Assembly (NCBI GenBank): GCA_014380365.1
Contig: JACMJZ010000007.1
Location: 1 to 64,000, forward strand
Source of the DNA: Pyrinomonadaceae bacterium
Lineage (GTDB): Bacteria > Acidobacteriota > Blastocatellia > Pyrinomonadales > Pyrinomonadaceae
Direction of reading: 5' to 3'
DNA: 64,000 bases
The notes beneath the pieces were generated by a model, which did not search any database, was not told where the DNA came from, and saw only the letters and a list, made by a program, of their open reading frames with translations. Every line of letters starts with the position of its first letter. Position 1 is the first letter of the stretch. Made by a program: the position numbers and the translations under genes. Positions 9,816 through 17,058 of the stretch are shown here, piece by piece.

Positions 9816-11888
9816 ATGCAAATCGACTCCACCACCGCCCGCTTGGTCGTACTTCCTGCCGGAGGCTTGTTAAGGGGCCGGAGAATCGGAATCTCTGCTA
9901 GGGATATAGCGTCCCCCAGTTTTGGGCTGGTCTTTGCCGCTGAGGGACAGGTCAACCAGCGTACCGAAGTGGTCCGTGTGCTGCCAGTCGAACAAGTGCC
10001 CAAAGGGGCGCTGGCACTGGGTGACGACCTAGCCGCAAAACTCGGAATTGGTAACGAGGAAAACGTTAGTTGGCGACTCCTCGTCGGCGGGTTGAACCAC
10101 GTAACTGCAACTGAGATTTGTCTGGAAGTGCAAGTTGAAAGCCAGCTAGATCAGATAGTTGAGCAGTTGGATCGCAGTCAGGATTTAGCGGGACAGTTAC
10201 TCTGGATTCCGCCAGACGCCGGCTTGGATTCGCTCTGGTTGGAAGTATCTGGAACTCCCTACAGGGTGCGCGCCCTGTCGCCGACACTAACGCCAAATGC
10301 GGTTCTTGAAATTACTCCGAGTACCCGCGTAACCGTTTTCGCTCCTGGAATCAAAACGGGCGTGGATATCGTCATCCTCGCAGACTGCAGTGGTTCGATG
10401 AAGCAGGACGATCTTACGGACATGAGCGATGGCCTCCCGTCCGAAGGCTTGGGTGGCGGACTGTTAAGTCGCTTGTTTACGACGAGCCGAACGATCTCAC
10501 GGATTGAGGCACTGCGACGCGCACTCAACCAGCTTTTGGATATCCGCCTGCGGCAGTCCGGGCGCGTCTCTCGCATTGCGTTGGTGAGCTTCACCCATGA
10601 GTGCAACAACAGCAGCGTACGCTTTCCTCGGCACGGAGCCGGTATGGCCGAAGTGGATGCTAATGCCCCGGCTGAGACTATTAGGGATTTTCGTGACGCT
10701 ATAGGTCTGCTTCATGCTGAGGACGCCGGCACCCAGATCGCTCCAGCGCTACATTTTGCGGCAGAGCTGCTCCATCGCCACGGGAGGCCGAGCAATGACC
10801 GTCTCATCGTCCTGATCTCAGATGGGGCTTCGTGGAAACCCAAGGGCGACGCTGAAACCGGTAAAGAGATCGGAGGACTGGAGGATGAGGTTTCTCTAAT
10901 GGATCACCTCCACCGATCAATGGACATTAACCTGCACGCGATCGGCATCAGCAGAGAGGATATCTTCCGACCTTGGTTTGCACGCAAACACCCTGGCCAA
11001 CAGCCGTCCATCCCATTGATCCCGAATCATGAGCTTCTGGAACGCCTAGTCGATGTGGGCGGCGGCGATCCTTCACGGACGGGCGACACCGACGTGCTGC
11101 AGGAATACTTCTCGGGACTGGGCACAGGCGTGTCACGTCAAGTCAAGGCACCGAGGTCTGCCCCGCTACCGTCCCTTAGTCAAGTGGAGATTGAGGCACT
11201 TGAGGCGGCGCGTACCTCGATGGTTCGAACTCATGGCATACCCGCCGGCGTGTCTCTGGAACGTAGTCGTTTGGCCGAAGAGATCATTGAAAGTTATGTG
11301 ACAGTAAACGAGATTGCTTTACGACTGACTGGGGAGATGCTCTTCAAATATACTCGCGGCTATCAACTGCTGGACCGCAGTCTTAAAAAAGAGGTTTCGG
11401 ATCCAGAATCGTTCCGACACTTCATCCTTGACGCCATCATCGCCACTCTTGACAACATCAACAAATCGGTCAAACAAGATGCGCTGGCGCGCTCAGACCG
11501 GACAGAAAAGCCGGCGAACTACTCTATCCTCGACGTAGTTACCGTCTTTGGCTTGTCCGAGGTTCGTGATCTGAAGCTGCTGCGCAACGCTAACGCCCAC
11601 GGAGATTTGAATAAGAGAGATGAACTGCGGTTAGGTGAAATCTTCATGCAGGCAGTCGGCGTATCTTACATAGAGCCAGGCGACTCGGCGCGCTGGGCAC
11701 AAATGCATCTATTGGTGCTACGCAAGTTCCATTCGCTCATAGTCAAATTTCTTGAAGCGTATCGTCAATACGAAGCTCGACGGGCAGCGGCCCTTTCGGA
11801 TGAGAGCGGCCGGACTGGTGAGTTGACAAATGCTGGCACCTCAGAACAATCAGACGCACAGACCCCTCAATTCCGCTTAGTGGATTAA
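9816..11888 (+). CDS. VWA-domain protein with Cdc48-N-like barrel and HEPN-like C-terminus
   Basis: 690 aa. Residues about 1-140 resemble the double-psi barrel N-domain of Cdc48/VAT (phrases such as DDLAAKLGIGNEENVSWRL). Residues about 180-415 are a von Willebrand A domain with a full MIDAS: DCSGS (DxSxS), Thr in AEDAGTQIAPAL and Asp in LISDGAS. The C-terminus (about 450-660) is all helical and carries R590-N-A-N-A-H595, matching the Rx4-6H motif of HEPN ribonucleases, usually on the last long helices. GAGGA precedes the ATG. It ends an operon with the GCS2-like and KH proteins. VWA domains scaffold metal-dependent assemblies and HEPN domains cut RNA in many conflict systems. The VWA call is firm; HEPN and barrel are inferred. 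Confidence 0.8.
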   Translation: MQIDSTTARLVVLPAGGLLRGRRIGISARDIASPSFGLVFAAEGQVNQRTEVVRVLPVEQVPKGALALGDDLAAKLGIGNEENVSWRLLVGGLNHVTATEICLEVQVESQLDQIVEQLDRSQDLAGQLLWIPPDAGLDSLWLEVSGTPYRVRALSPTLTPNAVLEITPSTRVTVFAPGIKTGVDIVILADCSGSMKQDDLTDMSDGLPSEGLGGGLLSRLFTTSRTISRIEALRRALNQLLDIRLRQSGRVSRIALVSFTHECNNSSVRFPRHGAGMAEVDANAPAETIRDFRDAIGLLHAEDAGTQIAPALHFAAELLHRHGRPSNDRLIVLISDGASWKPKGDAETGKEIGGLEDEVSLMDHLHRSMDINLHAIGISREDIFRPWFARKHPGQQPSIPLIPNHELLERLVDVGGGDPSRTGDTDVLQEYFSGLGTGVSRQVKAPRSAPLPSLSQVEIEALEAARTSMVRTHGIPAGVSLERSRLAEEIIESYVTVNEIALRLTGEMLFKYTRGYQLLDRSLKKEVSDPESFRHFILDAIIATLDNINKSVKQDALARSDRTEKPANYSILDVVTVFGLSEVRDLKLLRNANAHGDLNKRDELRLGEIFMQAVGVSYIEPGDSARWAQMHLLVLRKFHSLIVKFLEAYRQYEARRAAALSDESGRTGELTNAGTSEQSDAQTPQFRLVD

Positions 11889-12327
11889 ACAAAAGGCTCA
11901 TAAATATCTAAAGGTGAGGGCAAGAGCACAGCGAGTTTAACCCTGACTTGGGGTTAGTGGGTACGGCCTAAAGGGTTGAAGTCTGATTTGACAAACCGGT
12001 GACCATGATTAGGCCACCGCGTTTTTGGCGCGTCACTAAATCTATTAGATAGGCTGTTTGCGTAGGAGCGCTCAATTGCTGAGCTAAGCGGGCGCAAATC
12101 CTTTATAATCAACTATTTATGGAGTATGCAGATATCTCGCTGCGAGTATAGTAACCGCCAACCAGGGTTCTACAAGAACTGTGTGCTCTACCAACAATCG
12201 CTACCCGTGCAATCTTACTGTGCTGCACGCCGATCTCGCCTAGCTACAGGCCTCGCACACTTCCGGATGACCCCAGGATCAAGGCTCCAATGATGGCTCG
12301 TAAGTCATAATAAGCTCCGGTAGTGGC
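11889..12327. other. Gap after the three-gene operon
   Basis: A 439-bp stretch with no coding frame. A short hairpin at 11938-11956 (TAACCC, 7-nt loop, GGGTTA) lies 50 bp after the VWA gene and may end the operon, though it has no T-run. The region is AT-richer than its flanks and could hold the right border of the island; I found no repeat matching the recombinase end. Confidence 0.4.
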
Positions 12328-12348
12328 CTAATTTTCTAGGCCACTACC
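12319..12348. terminator. Perfect 12-bp inverted repeat at the dppA remnant 3' end
   Basis: GGTAGTGGCCTA (12319-12330), a 6-nt loop, then TAGGCCACTACC (12337-12348). It overlaps the last codons and TAG of the minus-strand dppA remnant, a usual place for an intrinsic terminator. No clear T-run follows on the minus strand, so the terminator role is moderate inference. Confidence 0.45.
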
Positions 12349-12975
12349 AAACTCCAAGAACCTTGACACTTCAATCATGTCCTTGCCTGTGAATCTGATG
12401 CTGTGCGCATCGGTGCGTTCCACGATGCTTAAGTAGCTTAGAACTTCCGAGGGACGGTAGTTTTTGAAACCCGTCTAAGTGGATAGGTGCTAGTTTGTAT
12501 GGCTTGAAGTCTTTAATCCGACCGATAGCTTTTTTGACTCTCTCGCGAATCAGTTGGTAGGCGGCTTCGAGTATCAAGGTCTTCGCTGAGTGAAAACCAG
12601 AGGCCCACTTAACTACCGCTCCTTCGACATCGCCCAAGAGTGCCGTTGTCTCTTTCACCACTGCGTCATCGCCGGAGACCATAGTCACCGGCATATTGAA
12701 ATGACCGGCGATAGCCGCCTTGATGCCCGCCTCAGAAACCGAGACGCCTTTCAGTCGAACATCTGCGAGCCGCACGCGGGAAATCGTGTGCGCGCGCACT
12801 CCTTGCGGGTTAGTCGTCCCCGTGTGATAGCCGAGAAAGATTACACCGGCGAAGGTTTCATCAATTCCTTGCATCATCATCAGAGGCCGAGGCCAGGAGC
12901 GGACGAGCAAGATATCCTTTTGTGGCTTCTCGATCAGGAGGTTTTTCCCGTTCCGGTGCGAGTCTGATGACAATT
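12328..12975 (-). pseudogene. D-aminopeptidase DppA (M55) remnant, truncated and frameshifted
   Basis: The minus strand encodes the central and C-terminal parts of an M55 metallopeptidase: DSHRNGKN, WPRPLMMMQGIDETF, GYHTGTTNP, VSEAGIKAAIAGHF and VSGDDAVV are family blocks. Two lesions are visible. The N-terminal 80 or so residues, with the first metal ligands, are missing: similarity stops at the DSH block near 12975 and unrelated sequence follows. Near 12455 the frame shifts by one; past it the other frame continues with FKNYRPSEVLSYLSIVER and RFTGKDMIEVSRFLEF to a TAG at 12328-12330. The intact family enzyme (about 270 aa) releases D-amino acids from peptides. This copy is almost certainly inactive. 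Confidence 0.8.
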
Positions 12976-13843
12976 TCGGTCCCGGAATTTCATCCCTATA
13001 CGCCTTCGTATCTGGTTCAAAACCAAAGGACGGCCGCGACTCTTGAGCTCCAAGGACTGCTGACTCCGCAAGGGCACGACCGCAGCCGCGCGATGCGCGT
13101 CACCTCTTCCCCTGAACTTAACCTGGCTCAGGCGCCGACCGCCCTGGTCGAGTCAACTTATCAAACAGATCTCGGTATCACACGAAAAGGTTGCACAGGG
13201 CGTCGTCGTCGTAGAGACGGTGGACAACGCTGTCACCTTGCGTTGGCAGCCGAAGTCTCCCCCGTGGGCGAAGTCGCGCGCTCTCACTACCGCGCTTAAC
13301 CCTGCCGCGAGCGGCTACTCTATTGAGGTGACACCACACCCGAATGAAGGCTGGCAGTTTTCATCACCGAGTCCAATCCCACGGCCGGGATGATCGTCCC
13401 TCTCGTCTGAAAAAGTCAGTTTCATTCGCTTACGCCGGCATTGTCCTGAGAACTTCTCCGGATTCGAGGAGATGGTTTTGAGACGAGATCAATCAAGAGG
13501 GACCGTTTGTGCCGCATGTAATGCCGGAAATAATCGTTGACTTTGGTTCTTGCAGGTTATACTCTCGGGCCTCTGCCATAGGTCTTCTCACGCTGGCTGC
13601 CCGCCCGTGCACAGACTTTCCTCCATGTTCAGTGACCAGTCGAACATGTCAACGGCAGATAATCAGTCTCGTTAGACAATTTGGCGAGCGCGTGCGCCTG
13701 CACGAGGTGCAGGCCCATTAGTCTCTGGATCGCAGGTCCGGTGCAGCCTTGGCGTCTTTTGCCGACTGACCCCTAGCGGGCTAAAGAAGCAGGGTTTCAC
13801 ATTGAGGTCCACTCACGGATGCGCCTCAGTAAGCTAATTTGCC
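12976..13843. other. Degraded region between the dppA remnant and the repeats
   Basis: No intact gene. On the plus strand about 13180-13397 one frame reads like former coding sequence (GVVVVETVDNAVTLRWQPKS, then YSIEVTPHPNEGW and a TGA). It has no start and no recognised family, so it may be the 3' remnant of a surface or secreted protein. The rest has only short random frames. With the adjoining broken dppA this looks like a decay zone or a recombination junction. Confidence 0.4.
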
Positions 13844-13997
13844 AAAGAACCAAGGCTGAGGTTCAGAACCTATCAGGTCAGGTTTTCTAAAAGACAGTTA
13901 ATTCGGGAACTGTTTATGAAAAAGAACCAAGGCTGAGGTTCAGAACCTATCAGGTCAGGTTTTCTAAAAGACAGTTAATTCGGGAACTGTTTATGAA
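13844..13997 (+). repeat. 77-bp exact tandem duplication carrying the start of the activator gene
   Basis: The unit 13844-13920 is repeated without change at 13921-13997. Each unit holds an AGGTTC-A-GAACCT dyad, an ACAGTT-(8 nt)-AACTGT hairpin and, at its end, an ATG. The second ATG (13993) starts the sigma-54 activator. The first ATG (13916) starts a six-codon frame (MKKNQG) that stops inside the second unit. The duplication therefore adds an upstream mini-frame and a second copy of the control elements. Confidence 0.95.
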
Positions 13998-15408
13998 ACG
14001 GCCAAAGATTCTCATACTCAATCTCAACCCCTCTGAGAGCCTCGCCGACGAACTCCGATGTATTATTGAATCGCAGTTTGATGTGGAGGAAGTTAAAATT
14101 TGGCAAAAGATTGATGCTAATTCCGCTTCGACAGACCGTGGCCAGAAACTGGCTCAAGTCATCCCTCGGATCAATCCCTCCGTGATCTTCGTGGTCCAAT
14201 CTGCAGACAGACTAAAAGACACAAGGCAATTCTTTCACTCGCTCAGAATAGAAGTTTTGAAAATCCCATTGGTGGTTGTTGTCGACGAAGGTGAACCAGA
14301 TGAAATGATTGCTTGGATCAGGCAGTTGGCAGCTGATTTTCTCACCAAGCCATTAAAGAGAATTGATGTTCTTCCTCGTGTTTGGCGTTTGCTGGACCAA
14401 TCCTCCGAGCCTGAGTCACACCTCTTGGCGGTTAAAAAACAGTTGGGAATGAGAGAGTTGATAGGTGAGAGCGAGACGTTTCGGGCACAAATCGAAAAGA
14501 TCCCCTTGGTTGCGAAATGCGATGCCAGCATCCTAATCACTGGTGATACAGGAACAGGCAAGGAGCTATGTGCTCGAGCCATCCATTACCTTAGCCCACG
14601 TGCCGGTCGGGCCTTTATTCCCGTCAACTGCGGCGCGATCCCAGGAGAGTTGGTCGAAAATGAGTTATTCGGCCATGCGGCTGGGGCTTTCACCAGCGCT
14701 AAAACAGCACAGCACGGCCTGATTGATGAAGCTAATGGGGGTACGTTGTTCCTGGATGAAGTAGATTGCCTTCCTCTCATGGCCCAAGTCAAACTCTTGC
14801 GCTTTCTACAAGAAAAGGAATACCGCGCTTTGGGCGCGACGAAAATAGCTAAAGCGGATTTGCGGGTCATTGCGGCGAGCAGCCTTAACTGTGAAGAGGC
14901 GGTCAGAGAAGGAAAGATACGCCAAGACTTATACTACCGTTTAAATGTGATTCTACTGACATTGCCAGCACTGCGAGACCGCCAAGAAGACATCCCACTG
15001 CTGGCCCACCATTTCTTAAATAAGTATGCGATCGAATTTGACAAACAGGTGACCGGCTTTTCCCCTGACGCGATTCGGAAACTTATTCTCTATAATTGGC
15101 CGGGCAACGTACGAGAATTGGAGCACGTCATCATGCGTGCACTTGTTCTTTCAGCCAAGCCAATAATTTGTGGGGCAGATATTGCGATTTCTGATTCGGA
15201 GACTTTGCCGCTGGCCGAATCCTTCCAGGAGGCAAAGAACAGGATGGTCGACCAATTCGAGAAGACTTACATCAAAGGGCTCCTTCTCTCAAACCACTGC
15301 AATATCAGCAGATCAGCTAAAGCGGCTCAGAAGAATCGGCGAGCTTTCTGGGAACTCATTCGCAAGCATGACATCTCGGTGCAAGGATTGAAGTCCAGAG
15401 CTTCTTGA
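13993..15408 (+). CDS. Sigma-54-dependent transcriptional activator (NtrC family)
   Basis: 471 aa in three parts. Residues 1-135 form a receiver-like domain, but the expected phospho-acceptor Asp is absent (the third strand reads VIFVVQSAD), while the TKP motif (FLTKPL) remains, so it is a pseudo-receiver. Residues about 150-385 are the AAA+ domain: Walker A GDTGTGKE (about 184-191), the sigma-54-contact loop as GAFTSA instead of GAFTGA, Walker B GGTLFLDEVD, sensor block RVIAAS and WPGNVRELEHV. The C-terminus (about 425-471) is a Fis-like HTH. It remodels sigma-54 RNA polymerase at distant promoters. Three dyads and two -24/-12 promoters lie in the next 1.4 kb, so these are likely its targets. 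Its start lies in a 77-bp duplication. Confidence 0.93.
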   Translation: MKRPKILILNLNPSESLADELRCIIESQFDVEEVKIWQKIDANSASTDRGQKLAQVIPRINPSVIFVVQSADRLKDTRQFFHSLRIEVLKIPLVVVVDEGEPDEMIAWIRQLAADFLTKPLKRIDVLPRVWRLLDQSSEPESHLLAVKKQLGMRELIGESETFRAQIEKIPLVAKCDASILITGDTGTGKELCARAIHYLSPRAGRAFIPVNCGAIPGELVENELFGHAAGAFTSAKTAQHGLIDEANGGTLFLDEVDCLPLMAQVKLLRFLQEKEYRALGATKIAKADLRVIAASSLNCEEAVREGKIRQDLYYRLNVILLTLPALRDRQEDIPLLAHHFLNKYAIEFDKQVTGFSPDAIRKLILYNWPGNVRELEHVIMRALVLSAKPIICGADIAISDSETLPLAESFQEAKNRMVDQFEKTYIKGLLLSNHCNISRSAKAAQKNRRAFWELIRKHDISVQGLKSRAS

Positions 15409-15431
15409 GATTTGATCCGTTGTTCCTCCAC

Positions 15432-15449
15432 TAGGACATGTCTGTCCTA
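15432..15449. promoter_or_regulatory. Dyad TAGGACA-N4-TGTCCTA (candidate activator site)
   Basis: A perfect 7-bp inverted repeat with a 4-nt centre, 105 bp before a -24/-12 promoter and just after the activator gene. Related dyads at 16578 and 16660 precede the second sigma-54 promoter. I infer an upstream activating sequence for the protein encoded at 13993-15408. Confidence 0.6.
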
Positions 15450-15553
15450 TCAGCTTCCGTCGAACGCCAAGTCTTCTCCCATCGCGCGGTCCAGTGATCA
15501 GTCAACGCAATAGGTACAGTACCCGTTAGGGATCATTTAGATACTCATCGCGG

Positions 15554-15570
15554 GTGGTGCGGCGCTTGCA
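15554..15570 (+). promoter_or_regulatory. Sigma-54 (-24/-12) promoter for the 15598 gene
   Basis: GTGGTGCG-GCGC-TTGCA keeps the invariant GG and GC doublets with the correct 10-nt spacing of the YTGGCACGN4TTGCW consensus. Transcription would start near 15581, just before the small wHTH gene. Confidence 0.6.
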
Positions 15571-15597
15571 GGTGAACGAACGATCAACTGTGCTTGC

Positions 15598-15885
15598 ATG
15601 AATGGCCCAGACCATATGAATGATGAAAAAGTACAGATTGCGTATGAAATACTGCAGTACCTGATTGACAACCCAAAAGCACAAGACACCCTTGAGGGGA
15701 TCGTCACATGGTGGCTCTTGGAACGAACCATAAAACAACAAACGCTTTTGGTGAAAGAGGCGCTCGCGATGTTGGTTAAGGATCGCCTCGTGCTTGCGCA
15801 AACAGGAAACGATTCTCGGACTCATTACAAAATCAATGGTCGGCAACGCAAGAGAATCATCTCGCTACTCCAGCAGGAATCATAA
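15598..15885 (+). CDS. Small winged-helix-like protein
   Basis: 95 aa (89 if the in-frame ATG at 15616 is used; neither has a good ribosome site). The order is helix (VQIAYEILQYLID), a short region with VTWWLLERT, helix (LLVKEALAMLVKDRLV) and a beta-wing-like end (DSRTHYKIN). This is the usual pattern of compact wHTH proteins that decide between two states from a short C-terminal hairpin. It lies directly downstream of a -24/-12 promoter and upstream of the DoxX-like gene, so it is probably a small regulator or adaptor of the sigma-54 circuit. No family name can be assigned with confidence. Confidence 0.7.
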   Translation: MNGPDHMNDEKVQIAYEILQYLIDNPKAQDTLEGIVTWWLLERTIKQQTLLVKEALAMLVKDRLVLAQTGNDSRTHYKINGRQRKRIISLLQQES

Positions 15886-15931
15886 AGAAGACTGTACCTC
15901 GTTCGATGTTTACGCAAGGATTACTTTCTCA

Positions 15932-16474
15932 ATGAAACCGATCGGCAAGCCCTTACCGCGCAACTTAACTGAGTCGGTAGTAATACGACTCCAACCACGG
16001 GTCGATTCTAAACTGAGTGGCGCCGTCGTCTTTCCCCTCGTGTCTCACCTGGATGAGCTGCTCGGGGCCTTGTTGCAACGCTGGAGCATTCCTGTTCTCA
16101 GGGTCGCACTCGGTTCAGTGTTCATCTGGTTCGGTGCGCTCAAAGTCTTAGGCATCAGTCCCGTAACAACATTGATTCAAGAAACTTATTCGTTCTTACC
16201 GATCCATCCATTTTTATTGATTTTGGGCGTATGGGAGATGTTAGTTGGCCTTGGAATAATCGTAAAGCGGGCGCTTCGGTGTGTGCTGATCTTATTAGGA
16301 ATCCATCTCGCAGGGACGTTTGTGGCCTTGGTGTTCAATCCCCCTCACTTTTTTGTTCAGGGATTTCCCCTCTTCCTGACTGCCGAGGGCGAATTTGTAA
16401 TGAAGAATCTGGTGCTCATGGCATCCGCGCTGGTTATTGCAGGCCACGAGGTAAGACCGTTGAGAAAAGAATAG
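15932..16474 (+). CDS. DoxX/DUF417-like integral membrane protein
   Basis: 180 aa with four hydrophobic segments: about 55-75 (VLRVALGSVFIWFGALKVLG), 88-107 (FLLILGVWEMLVGLGI), 110-130 and 150-170. The phrase 'FIWFGALKVLGISPVTTLI' is typical of DoxX/YkgB-type proteins. The longer frame opened at 15794 overlaps the preceding gene; the ATG at 15932 avoids this and gives the full four-helix domain. The family is linked to oxidative-stress or thiosulfate-related membrane roles, but no substrate can be told here. It is probably co-transcribed with the wHTH gene under the sigma-54 promoter. Confidence 0.75.
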   Translation: MKPIGKPLPRNLTESVVIRLQPRVDSKLSGAVVFPLVSHLDELLGALLQRWSIPVLRVALGSVFIWFGALKVLGISPVTTLIQETYSFLPIHPFLLILGVWEMLVGLGIIVKRALRCVLILLGIHLAGTFVALVFNPPHFFVQGFPLFLTAEGEFVMKNLVLMASALVIAGHEVRPLRKE

Positions 16475-16577
16475 CGCTACTGAGTCGATTCCGATTGACG
16501 GGCTAAGGAGTAAGTTCATTGACCGGCAAAGCTCTGTAAGGTTCACTGCAGAGTTTTGCAATTCCAATTCTCATCTG

Positions 16578-16591
16578 GGACAAAGTTGTCC
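16578..16591. promoter_or_regulatory. Dyad GGACAA-AG-TTGTCC (candidate activator site)
   Basis: A perfect 6-bp inverted repeat about 145 bp upstream of the second -24/-12 promoter, the usual distance for a sigma-54 activator site. Its half-site GGACA is shared with the dyad at 15432. Confidence 0.5.
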
Positions 16592-16659
16592 TGCTGCTTA
16601 ATTATTTCATCTCAGGGTAGTTGCATAGTTTGATCTCCGATCAGCCCTCAATTCTGAAG

Positions 16660-16673
16660 TGTCGGATAGGACA
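16660..16673. promoter_or_regulatory. Dyad TGTCGGATAGGACA (candidate activator site)
   Basis: TGTC and GACA flank a TAG-type centre; the right half TAGGACA is identical to the left half of the 15432 dyad. It lies about 60 bp before the second -24/-12 promoter. It may be a second, lower-affinity site. Confidence 0.4.
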
Positions 16674-16734
16674 AAAAGAACCTACTAGTATAGCCCTCGG
16701 CTACTTAGTTCCCTTGAGAACCTAAGAATTTCAG

Positions 16735-16751
16735 TTGGCATGTCGGTTGCT
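16735..16751 (+). promoter_or_regulatory. Sigma-54 (-24/-12) promoter upstream of the di-haem peroxidase
   Basis: TTGGCATG-TCGG-TTGCT differs from the YTGGCACGN4TTGCW consensus at one position. It is on the plus strand, with two GGACA-type dyads 60-145 bp upstream. The next gene starts at 17059. Confidence 0.7.
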
Positions 16752-17058
16752 AAGGGATATTTCCGAGTAGCTTCAATAACCCCCGGCGAGACTTCTCAGA
16801 AACTCTTGTGCTTTGGGAAGCGACGGCCATCTGGGGCGCTCGCTGTAAAAGCTCGAATCGAGCGTAGATCGAGAACGGGTAATAATCCAGGCTCAAACTA
16901 GAGTTCCACTCACGGTTCGCTGGCTGTTTAGCGCCGTCGCTAACTTCGCCTTCATTCTTTATTTTTCAGTCTTTGGAAGGCGCGGAACGCCAGACTCGGA
17001 AACTTCTCGGCTGAGAATCGGCTGAGAAAACGGTGCCCGTTACTTTGGAGGAGCGGAA

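Larger units (their letters stand above)
16475..17058. other. Long leader region of the peroxidase gene
   Basis: 584 bp without a gene. It holds two dyads (16578-16591, 16660-16673) and a -24/-12 promoter (16735-16751), listed separately. If that promoter is used, the peroxidase mRNA has an untranslated leader of about 300 nt, whose function is unclear; I saw no recognised riboswitch in it. Confidence 0.5.

Noticed and set aside
12922-13299. Plus-strand frame of 125 codons
   Set aside because: Arg-rich random-looking protein overlapping the dppA remnant; no motif or ribosome site.
16735-17058. Riboswitch in the long leader of the peroxidase gene
   Set aside because: No recognised riboswitch core or strong expression-platform hairpin seen.
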